This document shows, in pieces, positions 48,992-61,000 of a stretch of 64,000 nucleotides of DNA. The notes below the pieces were generated by a model that was not told the DNA's origin, did no database searches, and saw only the letters and a program-made list of their open reading frames with translations. The position numbers were made by a program, and so were the translations under genes. Every line of letters begins with the position of its first letter. Position 1 is the stretch's first letter. Origin of the DNA: Mayamaea pseudoterrestris (Eukaryota > Bacillariophyta > Bacillariophyceae > Sellaphorales > Sellaphoraceae); the NCBI GenBank assembly GCA_027923505.1, contig BROI01000002.1, positions 1,984,001-2,048,000 on the forward strand. The letters are read 5' to 3'.

Positions 48992-50608
48992 ATGGCCGCC
49001 GAATCATCTGTCATTTCTAGCTCAAAAGCGCTACAAGTGCTAGCAACCACTTCAGTTGTCATCACCATTCTCTTCTTTTGCTATTCGTCGAGAATATATT
49101 ACGAAATCTCGCCAAATGATGGCCCTTCCTCCGCCTTTCCACCCCACCTCTATCATCAATCTTCGCCATTCGCATTAGAACGTGCATGTATACCCAAGCG
49201 GCTGCATTTAGCACAACGATCCAATTTAATGAAGAATGAAGATGACGATTCTTATAGCGTTAACATGACAATTTCCTTTCAATTGGACTTTGATGCCTGT
49301 CGAAACGTTGCTCCCATCGTCGTCTACGGTCGAGGAGTGTGGATTGACGGTACCATTCTTGTTCGCGCGGACGAGCGAAAGCAGTTCAACTACACGTCCG
49401 ACAAGAGCCAAGGCCTTTACAAAAGCGACTGGATTTATCATGTGGAGCTTCCTCATCTGCAGGCTGGTCGAGTCGCGTATTGGTATCAGATTCTTGTCAA
49501 GGAGCGAATAAACATAGAGACAGACGGGGCTACTTTGGAGCAGAGACGCCTTCGGAATCCATCACTGCCACAACAAAGAATTGCGAAATCGAATTGGTAT
49601 ACTTTTTTCACACCTCCATTGCCTCACATGCCAACGAAACTGGCGCTGGTCGGCGACCTTGGACAAACCATTAACTCGACCAAAACCATGCACCACATTT
49701 GGCGCGGCACGAGTGGTCCGGGCGTGCCAATCTCGCACGTGTTGATTGCCGGCGACATGTCGTATGCCGATACGGATCCGATACGCTGGAATTCGTGGTT
49801 TGATCTCATGGATCCGCTCCTTCGAAGCACGCCACTGCACGTTGCGGCAGGGAATCATGAAGTTGAATGCGACACGTCCAATCTGCAACCCTTTGTTCCC
49901 TACGAAAACTACTTTTACAATCCGAATCGCATTCAGGATGCTTACATTGAAGCAGTTACCAAGGAATACAAGGAAACTCTTTGGCGTCGATCCTGCGCCA
50001 CACCCTCCGAGTTTACCGGAACGTATGACTACGGCAATTCATTCTACTCCTACCAACACGGTTTGGCGCACATTATCGTGCTCAACTCGTACAGCAACAC
50101 ATCCAAGGGTTCCGTGCAGTACGATTGGTTGGAGCATGAGCTCCGTTTCAGCATTAACCGCAGTCTGACGCCGTGGGTGATTGTTCCCTTTCACTCGCCG
50201 CTTTACACAACGTTCGTGGGTCACGTCAACGAGAAGCAGTCGTTAAACATGAAACAGGCAATGGAACCGCTGTTATGTAAATACGGAGTCAACTTGGTGA
50301 TTTCCGGGCACGATCATGGTTACATGCGGACGCATTCCTTGACGCAAGACGGTCAAGTCGATCCGTCTGGAGAGTCTCCCGTCTATTTGACACTGGGAGC
50401 CGGCGGCAACCGGGAGCATCATGCACCTGGCTACCGAAACCAAGAGCAGGAGGAGTGGGTGGCAGTGCGGTCGCTGGTAGACTATGGGTACGGGAGTTTG
50501 CTGCTCCGCAACGCGACGCATGCATCATTCACGTGGGTACGAAACGGAGTGGACGCTGGCGGCGTACACGATCTAGTATGGCTTGAAAATAAGCATTACG
50601 TGCCATGA
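48992..50608 (+). CDS. Purple acid phosphatase (metallophosphoesterase)
   Basis: 538 aa from ATG 48992 (MAAESSVISSSKALQ); the upstream extension of the frame lacks an ATG in good context. An N-terminal hydrophobic segment (residues 13-35, ALQVLATTSVVITILFFCYS) acts as signal anchor. The Fe/Zn-binding motifs of purple acid phosphatases are all present and in order: LVGDLGQ at about 221, AGDMSYADTDPIRWNSWF at about 253, AGNHEVEC at about 286, VPFHSPLY at about 398 and SGHDHGYMRTH at about 438. A fibronectin-like N-terminal domain (SWTYHVELP-type text: SDWIYHVELPHLQAGRVAYW) precedes the catalytic part, as in plant-type high-molecular-weight PAPs. Secreted or surface PAPs release phosphate from organic esters and are commonly induced by phosphate limitation; the substrate here is unproven. 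Single exon. Confidence 0.93.
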   Translation: MAAESSVISSSKALQVLATTSVVITILFFCYSSRIYYEISPNDGPSSAFPPHLYHQSSPFALERACIPKRLHLAQRSNLMKNEDDDSYSVNMTISFQLDFDACRNVAPIVVYGRGVWIDGTILVRADERKQFNYTSDKSQGLYKSDWIYHVELPHLQAGRVAYWYQILVKERINIETDGATLEQRRLRNPSLPQQRIAKSNWYTFFTPPLPHMPTKLALVGDLGQTINSTKTMHHIWRGTSGPGVPISHVLIAGDMSYADTDPIRWNSWFDLMDPLLRSTPLHVAAGNHEVECDTSNLQPFVPYENYFYNPNRIQDAYIEAVTKEYKETLWRRSCATPSEFTGTYDYGNSFYSYQHGLAHIIVLNSYSNTSKGSVQYDWLEHELRFSINRSLTPWVIVPFHSPLYTTFVGHVNEKQSLNMKQAMEPLLCKYGVNLVISGHDHGYMRTHSLTQDGQVDPSGESPVYLTLGAGGNREHHAPGYRNQEQEEWVAVRSLVDYGYGSLLLRNATHASFTWVRNGVDAGGVHDLVWLENKHYVP

Positions 50609-50854
50609 AGCTGTTGAAGTGATATGTTGCATGTTTTAGGAACACGGACGCCGCTTGGGCAGTGGTATGTTTCGGTGCAACAGCAAGAAATGTCACTGCT
50701 GATGGCGGTCGGTGAGGTGTATTTACCAATCATTCAACCTACTTAATATATACTGAGTTGAAATAATCATTTGCAATCTTGAAACTACAATTTAGTCAAT
50801 CTTTATTACGTATCAATGTGCATTTCACTCGCGGGAGTTGTGGCGCATCCACTA

Positions 50855-51634
50855 TCAAGTAAACGCTTCGGACACGTCTTCATCCGTCAAGTCAATATAC
50901 TCAATCTCCTTATCCTTCTCGGGATGCTTCATCTTTTTGAACTGGGCTGTACAATCGCCGGGTGGAGCTGGGTGCTTCATGCGATGAAGCATCCACACTG
51001 GCGGCTTAGGAAGAACACCAACATGCACCAATCCAAGAGCCGTGCAGTAGTTCAGCGTAACTTTGTTGATAAATGCGCCGCGACCAAATGAGATGGTAAA
51101 ACCACTGTTGTTGTTGCTTTGACGACTGGTAATGACAGTTGAGCCTTGTTTGGAGCGTACAAACTTTTTCTTGAGTGCGTCTGTCACGGCGTCACTCGCA
51201 TGGTCAAGCGACGTTTGAAAAGATGTAGAATAGTCCGAACAGTTGGAGCCGGAGTTGTTTGTTAAAATCGCTTGATATAGCAACACCTCCACTTTACCCA
51301 ACTCAGTGTTGCGGCTACCTTTTGTAAAACGTGGGCGTGTGAATTGCAGCGCCGTCGTTTTGACCTCGCCATTGATTCGACTGGGTATGCCCGCATAAAT
51401 AATGGCTCCGTCGTAAAATAGATGACTTTGTACACGGCGAAGGCGTGTACCATCTACTACGCACTTGCTGATGATACAGAAGTCTCCTTCCCATCCAATG
51501 CGCCGAATGGCAATAAAGTAATCGGCGTCTGGCTCTGCTTCGACGTAGATCTTGCCGTTTTTTTCAAATTCCTTCACTGGCAACTTGGAGTCGGCGTAGA
51601 CAAGCTGCACTTCAACTCCGTGACGAACAACCAT
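50855..51634 (-). CDS. Small paralog family, copy 4 (intact, dispersed)
   Basis: 259 aa from ATG 51634 (MVVRHGVEVQLVYADSKL), chosen by alignment with the copies at 13.6-16.7 kb; the frame is open 27 codons further upstream. All family blocks are present: FEKNGKIYVEAEPDADYFIA, GIPSRINGEVKTTALQFTRP, KKKFVRSKQGS, KVTLNYCTALGLVHVGVLPK and RMKHPAPPGDCTAQF. It ends EIEYIDLTDEDVSEAFT, again a SUMO-interacting-motif-like tail. It lies about 35 kb from the other copies, on the opposite strand, next to satellite DNA as the others nearly are. Function unknown. Confidence 0.85.
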   Translation of the reverse strand: MVVRHGVEVQLVYADSKLPVKEFEKNGKIYVEAEPDADYFIAIRRIGWEGDFCIISKCVVDGTRLRRVQSHLFYDGAIIYAGIPSRINGEVKTTALQFTRPRFTKGSRNTELGKVEVLLYQAILTNNSGSNCSDYSTSFQTSLDHASDAVTDALKKKFVRSKQGSTVITSRQSNNNSGFTISFGRGAFINKVTLNYCTALGLVHVGVLPKPPVWMLHRMKHPAPPGDCTAQFKKMKHPEKDKEIEYIDLTDEDVSEAFT

Positions 51635-51789
51635 AGTGACGAGATAGAGTTGCGATTGTCGATGCAAACAAGACGAGGACTGCTTCGGTTCTTCGAAAAT
51701 GGTGCGGTCATTCATGGCGCGGGGAATTTCCGGTCACGAAGCAGAAAAAAAGAATTTGTTCTTTTCAATCATGTCTGCCCACCCATACG

Positions 51790-52850
51790 GTGAATGCTAG
51801 TACACGTGGGCTGGGAATGATTGTTATGCACCAATCTTACCGCATATGTGTCCCCAAGGATAGCCAGAGCAGAATTCATGGAACAAGAATATTGGGAGTA
51901 GTCGTTGAAGGCCTTACACTGTAGCACTGTGGAGCTAGTTACTGTGTGGACCTCTGCCCTCCTAAACAACTGATGTTACATGTGAGCCAGGAATGATTGT
52001 TATGCACCAATCTCACCGCATACAAGTTCCCAAGGAAGCCAGAACAGAATTCATGGAACAAGACTTTTGGGGGTAGTCCTTAAAGGCCACGCATGTTGCA
52101 CCATGGAGCTGGTTACTGTGTGGATCTTTGCCCTCCCAAACAACTGGTGCTACACGTGAGCTGGGAATGATTGTTATGCACCAATCTCACCCAATACGTG
52201 TCCCCAAAGATAGCCAGAACAAAATTCATGGAACAAGACTATTGGAGGTAGTCGTTGAAGGCCACACACTGTAGCACTATATAGCTGGTTACTGTGCGGA
52301 TTGTTGCCTCCCAAACAACTGATGCTACACGTGAGCTGGGAATGATTGTTATGCCCCAATCTCACCGCATATGGGTCCCCAAGGATAGCCAGAGCAGAAT
52401 TCATGGAACAAGACTATTGGGGGTAGTCCTTGAAGGCCACACACTGTAGCACCGTGTAGCTGGTTACTGTGCGGATCTTTGCCCTCCCAAACAACTGATG
52501 CTACACATGAGCTGGGAATGATTGTTATGCACCAATCTTACCGCATATGTGTCTCCAAGGATAGCAAGAGCAGAATTCATGGAACAAGAATATTGGGGGT
52601 AGTCGTTGAAGGCCTTACACTGTAGCACTGCAAAGCTAGTTACTGTGTGGACCTCTGCCCTCCTAAACAACTGATGTTACATGTGAGCCAGGAATGATTG
52701 TTATGCACCAATCTCACTGCATAGTTCCCAAGGAAGCCAGAACAGAATTCATGGAACAAGACTTTTGGGGGTAGTCCTTAAAGGCCATGCATGTTGCACC
52801 ATGGAGCTGGTTACTGTGTGGATCTTTGCCCTCCCAAACAACTGATGCTC
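51790..52850. repeat. About 175-bp tandem satellite, six copies
   Basis: The landmark CTGGGAATGATTGTTATG (or CCAGGAATGA) recurs at 51811, 51987, 52161, 52336, 52512 and 52688, spacing 174-176 bp. Copies 1 and 5 share private variants (GGCCTTACACTGTAGCACTG, CCTCTGCCCTCC), as do copies 2 and 6 (CATGTTGCACCATGGAGC), so the array has a four-copy higher-order unit of about 701 bp. Unrelated in sequence to the 169-bp family. Confidence 0.93.
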
Positions 52851-55025
52851 CAGCTTTCCCAATACTTGAGCTTGCCAGGATTGTTTGGTTTTCTAGGCCT
52901 CATTGATAGTTTGGCCCATGGTGGCTATGTTGGTAATTGATGGGGATGCCCAGCGGACCTGGTGGCGTGGTGTGGTGTGGCGACGTACGGGATACTTAGC
53001 TATGTGGAAGCTAGCATGTCTACTCCCAAAACTTGAAGGATTTGCATGTCCGCCAAGGTTGTAGAGGATGATTGACCTTACCAAAAGCTTTTTGAAAGGT
53101 GGGATAGCTTCACATGATGGGGATGGCCAAAGTTTTGCGGGTGCTGCCACTGCTGCTGTGTGACATACAGTCGCACAAAATACAGCGTATCTACTTCTGT
53201 TTTGCCATGAACACATGAGTTTCCCAGCACTGTATGAGTCATAGTAGCTCACGTATACCTTGTTGAAAGGTGGCATTGGCTAAAAGGACAATCAGAGCCA
53301 TAGTTTGATTGGTTAGCATTCATAGACTGCGCTGTTGGTCTATTTGGCCCATCACAGCTACTCCCACAGCTTTCCCAATACTTGAGCTTGCCATGTTTGT
53401 ATGGTTTTGTAGGCCTCATCGATAGTTTGGCCCATGGTGGCTATGTTGGTAAGTGGTGGGATGCCCGGCGGACCTGGTGGCGTGGTGTGGTGTGGCGACG
53501 TACGGGATACTTAGCTATGTGGAAGCTAGCATGTCTACTCCCAAAACTTGAAGGATTTGCATGTCCGCCAAGGTTGTAGAGGATGATTGGCCTTACCAAA
53601 AGCTTTTTGAAAGGTGGGAATGCTTCACATGATGGTGATGGCCAAAGTTCTGTGGATGCTGTCGCTGCTGCTGCGTGACATACAGTCACATGGAATACAG
53701 CGTATCTACTCCTGTTTTGCCAGGAACACATGAGTTGTCCAACATTGAATATGTCATAGTACCTCACGTTTATCTTGTCAAGAGGTGGAAATGGTTAAAA
53801 GGACAATCAGAGCCATAGTTTGATTGGTTTGGATTCATAGACTGCGCTGTTGTTCTCTTTGGCCCATCTACTCCCACAGCTTTCCCAAAACTTGAGCTTG
53901 CCAGGATTGTTTGGTTTTCTAGGCCTCATTGATGTTTTGGCCCATGGTGGCAATGTTTATTATTGATGGGATGCCCAGTGGTCCTGGTGGCGTGGTTTGG
54001 TGTGGCGACGTACGGGATACTTAGCTATGTGGAAGCTAGCATGTCTACTCCCAAAACTTGAAGGATTTGCATGACGGCCAAGGTTGTAGAGGATGATCGA
54101 CCATACAAAAAGCTTTTTGAAAGGTGGGAATGCTTCACATGATGGGGGTGGCCAAAGTTTTGCGGCTGCTCTTGCTGCTGCTGTGTGACATACAGTCGCA
54201 CAAAGTACAGCGTATCTACTCTTGTTTTGCCATGAACACATGAGTTGTCCAACATTGAATATGTCATAGTACCTCACGTTTATCTTGTCAAGAGGTGGAA
54301 ATGGTTAAAAGGACAATCAGAGCCATAGTTTGATTGGTTTGGATTCATAGACTGCGCTGTTGTTCTCTTTGGCCCATCTACTCCCACAGCTTTCCCAATA
54401 CTTGAGCTTGCCAGTTTTGTTTGGTTTTGTTGGCCTCATTGATAGTTTGGCCCATGGTGGCTATAATGATATTTGATGGGGATGCCCAGCTGACCTGGTG
54501 GCGTGGTGTGGTGTGGCGACGTACGGGATACTTAGCTATGTGGAAGCTTAGCATGTCTACTACCAAAACTTGAAGGATTTGCATGACCGCCAAGTTGTAG
54601 AGGATGATTGATCTTACCAAAAGCTTTTTGAAAGGTGGGAATGCTTCAAATGATGGAGATGGCCAAAGTTTTGCGGGTGCTGCCACTGCTGCTGTGACAT
54701 ACAATCACATGGAATGCAGCATATGTACTCCTGTTTTGCCAGGAACACATGAGTTGTCCAACATTGAATGTGTCATAGTAGCTCACGTTTACCTTGTCAA
54801 AAGGTGGAAATGGTTAAAAGGACAATCAGAGCCATAGTTTGATTGGTTTGGATTCATAGACTGCGCTCTTGTTCTCTTTGGCCCATCTACTCCCACAGCT
54901 TTCCCAATACTTGAGCTTGCCAGGTTTGTTTGGTTTTGTAGGCCTCATTAATAACATGGTCAATGGTAGCAATGATGGTAATTGATGGGGATGCCCAGCA
55001 CACCTGGTGGCATGGTGTGGTGTGG
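52851..55025. repeat. About 510-bp tandem satellite, 4.2 copies
   Basis: The landmark CAGCTTTCCCAATACTTGAG recurs at 52851, 53367, 53877 (one mismatch), 54387 and 54896, spacing 509-516 bp. Copies include GGCGACGTACGGGATACTTA and AAAAGGACAATCAGAGCCAT. The fifth copy breaks off at about 55025, where the 169-bp satellite begins. Short ORFs of 100-127 aa in each copy are repeated by-products with no recognised domain. Confidence 0.93.
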
Positions 55026-58000
55026 CTATAATATGGTAGGCATGGCGGGTGTCTCAGGGAATGGCAATGGTTTTGGTGACAACTTCTCACCAGTCTCATC
55101 CCGCAGATGCCATGACATTCAAACACCCCTACAGCAAGCCCTGTAGGTGCCCAAAGTACACCAGAATGGTGCCAACATCATTATTCAGTCTGCGCTACAA
55201 GATGGTAGGCTTGGCGGGTGTCTCAGGGGATGGCAATGTATTTGGTGACAACTTGTCACCAGTCTCAGCCCGCAGATGTAACGCCCCTACAGCAAAATCT
55301 GAAGGTGCCCAAAATACACCAGAATGGAGCCAACGTCATTATTCAGGCTGCACTACAAGATGGTAGGCTTGGCTGGTGTCTCAGGGGATGGCAATGTATT
55401 TGGTGACAACTTATCACCAGTCTCAGCCCGCAGATGCCGTGACATTCAAATGCCCCTACAGCAAGCCCTGTAGGTGCCCAAAATACACCAGAATGGTGCC
55501 AACATCATTATTCAGGCTGCGCTACAAGATGGTAGGCTTGGCTGGTGTCTCAGGGGATGGCAAGGTATTTGGTGACAACTTGTCACCAGTCTCAGCCTGC
55601 AGATGCCATGACATTCAAACGCCCCTACAGCAAGATCTGTAGGTGCCCAAAATACACCAGAATGGTGCCAACATCATTATTTAGGCTGCGCTACAAGATG
55701 ATAGGCTTGACTGGTGTCTCAGGGGATGGCAATGTATTTGGTGACAACTTGTCACCAGTCTCAGCCCGCAGATGCCGTGACATTCAAACGCCCCTACAGC
55801 AAGATCTGTAGGTGCCCAAAATACACCAGAATGGTGCCAACATCATTGTTCAGGATTCGCTACAAGATGGTAGGCTTGACTGGTGTCTCAGGGGATGGCA
55901 ATGTATTTGGTGACAACTTGTCACCAGTCTCAGCCCGCAGATGCCGTGACATTCAAACGCCCCTACAGCAAGCCCTGTAGGTGCCCAAAATACACCAGAA
56001 TGGTGCCAACATCATTATTCAGGCTGCGCTACAAGATGGTAGGCTTGGCTGGTGTCTCAGGGGATGGCAATGTATTTGGTGACAACTTGTCACCAGTCTC
56101 AGCCTGCAGATGCCGTGACATTCAAACGCCCCTACAGCAAGATCTGTAGGTGCCCAAAATACACCAGAATGGTGCCAACATCATTGTTCAGGATTCGCTA
56201 CAAGATGGTAGGCTTGGCTGGTGTCTCAGGGGATGGCAATGTATTTGGTGACAACTTGTCACCAGTCATTATTCAGGCTGCGCTACAAGATGGTAGGCTT
56301 GGCTGGTGTCTCAGGGGATGGCAATGTATTTCGTGACAACTTGTCACCAGTCTCAGCCCGCAGATGTTGTGACATTCAAACGCACCTACAGCAAAATCTG
56401 AAGGTGCCCAAAATACACCAGAATGGAGCCAACATCATTATTCAGTCTGCGCTACAAGATGGTAGGCTTGGCTGGTGTCTCAGGGGATGGCAATGTATTT
56501 GGTGACAACTTATCACCAGTCTCAGCCCGCAGATGCCGTGACATTCAAACGCCCCTACAGCAAGCCCTGTAGGTGCCCAAAATACACCAGAATGGTGCCA
56601 ACATCATTATTCAGGCTGCGCTACAAGATGGTAGGCTTGGCTGGTGTCTCAGGGGATGGCAATGTATTTCGTGACAACTTGTCACCAGTCTCAGCCCGCA
56701 GATGTTGTGACATTCAAACGCCCCTACAGCAAAATCTGAAGGTGCTCAAAATACACCAGAATGGAGCCAACATCATTATTCAGTCTGCGCTATAAGATGG
56801 TAGGCTTGGCTGGTGTCTCAGGGGATGGCAATGTATTTGGTGACAACTTATCACCAGTCTCAGCCCGCAGATGCCGTGACATTCAAACGCCCCTAAAGCA
56901 AGCCCTGTAGGTGCCCACAATAAACCAGAATGGGGCCAACATCATTGTTCAGGCTGCGCTACAAGATGGTAGGCTTGGCTGGTGTCTCAGGGGATGGCAA
57001 TGTATTTGGTGACAACTTGTCACCAGTCTCAGCCCGCAGATGCCGTGACATTCAAACGCCCCTACAGCAAGCCCTGTAGGTGCCCAAAATACACCTGAAT
57101 GCTGATAAAATCATTATTCAGGCTGCGCTACAAGATGGTAGGCTTGGCTGGTGTCTCAGGGGATGGCAATGTATTTGGTGACAACTTGTCACCAGTCTCA
57201 GCCCGCAGATGCCGTGACATTCAAACGCCCCTACAGCAAGCCCTGTAGGTGCCCAAAATACACCTGAATGCTGACAACGTCATTATTCTGTCTGCGCTAC
57301 AAGATGGTAGGCTTGGCTGGTGTCTCAGGGGATGGCAATGTATTTGGTGACAACTTGTCACCAGTCTCAGCCCGCAGATGCCATGACATTCAAACGCCCC
57401 TACAGCAAGCCCTGTAGGTGCCCAAAATACACGAGAATGGTGCCAACATCATTATTCAGGCTGCACTACAAGATGGTGGGCTTGGCTGGTGTCTCAGGGG
57501 ATGGCAATGTATTTGGTGACAACTTGTCACCAGTCTCAGCCCGCAGATGCCGTGACATTCAAACGCCCCTGCAGCAAGCCCTGTAGGTGCCCAAAATACA
57601 CCAGAATGGTACCAACATCATTGTTCAGGCTGCGCTACAAGATGGTAGGCTTGGCTGGTGTCTCAGGGGATGGCAATGTATTTGGTGACAACTTGTCACC
57701 AGTCTCAGCCCGCAGATGCCGTGACATTCAAACACACCTACAGCAAGCCCTGTAGGTGCCCAAAATACACCAGAATGGTGCCAACATCATTATTCAGGCT
57801 GCGCTACAAGATGGTAGGCTTGGCTGGTGTCTCAGGGGATGGCAAGGTATTTGGTGACAACTTGTCACCAGTCTCAGCCTGCAGATGTTGTGACATTCAA
57901 ACGCCCCTACAGCAAAATCTGAAGGTGCCCAAAATACACCAGAAATGGAGCCAACATCATTATTCAGGCTGCGCTACAAGATGGTAGGCTTGGCTGGTGT

Positions 58001-61000
58001 CTCAGGGGATGGCAATGTATTTGGTGACAACTTGTCACCAGTCTCAGCCCGCGGATGCCATGACATTCAAACGCCCCTACAGCAAGATCTGTAGGTGCCC
58101 AAAATACACCAGAATGGTGCCAACATCATTATGCAGACTGCGCTACAAGATGGTAGGCTTGGCTGGTGTCTCAGGGGATGGCAATGTATTTGATGACAAC
58201 TTGTCACCAGTCTCAGCCCGCAGATGCCGTGACATTCAAACGCCCCTACAGCAAGATCTGTAGGTGCCCAAAATACACCAGAATGGTGCCAACATCATTA
58301 TTCAGGCTGCGCTACAAGATGGTAGGCTTGGCGGGTGTCTCAGGGGATGGCAATGTATTTGGTGACAACTTGTCACCAGTCTCAGCCCGCAGATGCCATG
58401 ACATTCAAACACCCCTGCAGCAAGCCCTGTACATGCCCAAAATACACCAGAATGGTGCCAACATCATTGTTTAGGCTGCGCTACAAGATGGTAGGCTTGA
58501 CTGGTGTCTCAGGGGATGGCAATGTATTTGGTGACAACTTGTCACCAGTCTCAGCTTGCAGATGCCGTGACATTCAAACGCCCCTACAGCAAGCCCAGTA
58601 GGTGCCCAAAATACACATGAATCCTAACAACACCATTATTCAGGCTGCGCTACAAGATGGTAGGCTTGGCTGGTGTCTCAGGGGATGGGAATGTATTTGG
58701 TGACAACTTGTCACCAGTCTCAGCCTGCAGATGCCGTGACATTCAAATGCCCCTACAGCAAGCCCTGTAGGTGCCCAAAATACACCAGAATGGTGCCAAC
58801 ATATTACACAGGCTGCGCTACAAGATGGTAGGCTTGACTGTTGTCTCAGGGGATGGCAATGTATTTGGTGACAGCATGTCACCAGTCTCAGCCCGCAGAT
58901 GCCATGACATTCAAACGCCCCTACAGCAAGCCCTGTAGGTGCCCAAAATATACCAGAATGGTGCCTACATCATTATTCAGGCTGCGCTACAAGATAGTTG
59001 GCTTGGCTGGTGTCTCAAAGGATGGCAATGTATTTGGTGACAACTTGTCACCAGTCTCAGCCCGCAGATGCTGTGACATTCAAATGCCCCCTACAGCAAG
59101 CCCTGTAGGTGCCCAAAATACACCAGAATGGTGCCAACATCATTATTCAGGCTGCGCTACAAGATGGTAGGCTTGGCTGGTGTCTCAGGGGATGGCAATG
59201 TATTTGGTGACAACTTGTCACCAGTCTCAGCCCGCAGATGCCGTGACATTCAAATGCCCCTGCAGCAAGCCCTGTAGGTGCCCAAAATACTCCAGAATGG
59301 TACCAACATCATTATTCAGGCTGCGCTACAAGATGGTAGGCTTGGCTGGTGTCTCAGGGGATGGCAATGTATTTGGTGACAACTTGTCACCAGTCTCAGC
59401 CCGCAGATGCCGTGACATTCAAACGCCCCTACAGCAAGCCCTGTAGGTGCCCAAAATACACCAGAATGGTGCCAACATAAATATTCAGGCTGCGCTACAA
59501 GATGGTATGCTTGACTGGTGTCTCAGGGGATGGCAATGTATTTGGTGACAACTTGTCACCAGTCTCAGCCCGCAGATGCCGTGACATTCAAACGCCCCTA
59601 CAGCAAGCCCTGTAGGTGCCCAAAATATACCAGAATGGTGCCAACATCATTATTCAGGCTGCGCTGCAAGATGGTAGGCTTGGCTGGTGTCTCAGGGGAT
59701 GGCAATGTATTTGGTGACAACTTGTCACCAGTCTCAGCCCGCAGATGCCGTGACATTCAAACGCCCCTACAGCAAGCCCTGTAGGTGCCCAAAATATACC
59801 AGAATGGTGCCAACATCATTATTCAGGCTGAGCTACAAGATGGTAGGCTTGGCTGGTGTCTCGGGGGATGGCAATGTATTTGGTGACAACTTGTCACCAG
59901 TCTCAGCCCGCAGATGCCATGACATTCAAACGCCCCTACAGCAAGCCCTGTAGGTGCCCAAAATACACCAGAATGGTACCAACATCATTATTCAGGCTGC
60001 GCTACAAGATGGTAGGCTTGGCTGGTGTCTCAGGGGATGGCAATGTATTTGGTGACAACTTGTCACCAGTCTCAGCCCGCAGATGCCGTGACATTCAAAC
60101 GCCCCTACAGCAAGATCTGTAGGTGCCCAAAATACAACAGAATGGTGCCAACATCATTTTTTAGACTGCGCTACAAGATGGTAGGCTTGGCTGGTGTCTC
60201 AGGGGATGGCAATGTATTTGGTGACAACTTGTCACCAGTCTCAGCCCGCAGATGCCGTGACATTCAAACGCCCCTACAGCAAGCCCTGTAGGTGCCCAAA
60301 ATACACCAGAATGGTGCCAACATCATTATTCAGGCTGCGCTACAAGATGGTAGGCTTGGCTGGTGTCTCAGTGGATGGCAATGTATTTGGTGACAACTTG
60401 TCACCAGTCTCAGCCCACAGATGCCGTGACATTTAAACGCCCCTACAGCAAGATCTGTAGGTGCCCAAAATACACCAGAATATTGCCAACATCATTATTC
60501 AGGCTGCGCTACAAGATGGTAGTCTTGGCTGGTGTCTCAGGGGATGGCAATGTATTTGGTGACAACTTGTCACCAGACTCAGCCCGCAGATGCCGTGACA
60601 TTCAAACGCCCCTACAGCAAGCCCTGTAGGTGCCCAAAATACACCTGAATGCTGACAACGTCATTATTCTGTCTGCGCTACAAGATGGTAGGCTTGGCTG
60701 GTGTCTCAGGGGATGGCAATGTATTTGGTGACAACTTGTCACCAGTCTCAGCCCGCAGATGCCGTGACATTCAAACGCCCCTACAGCAAGATCTGTAGGT
60801 GCCCAAAATACAACAGAATGGTGCCAACATCATTTTTTAGACTGCGCTACAAGATGGTAGGCTTGGCTGGTGTCTCAGGGGATGGCAATGTATTTGGTGA
60901 CAACTTGTCACCAGTCTCAGCCCGCAGATGCCGTGACATTCAAACGCCCCTACAGCAAGCCCTGTAGGTGCCCAAAATACACCAGAATGGTGCCAACATC

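Noticed and set aside
13647-51634. Large inverted duplication of paralog plus satellite on both sides of the island
   Set aside because: Gene and array orders are not mirror images (gene then array on both sides), so a simple inverted duplication does not fit.
52893-55126. 100-127 aa minus-strand ORFs in the 510-bp repeats as genes
   Set aside because: They recur once per repeat copy with frame breaks and have no recognisable domain.
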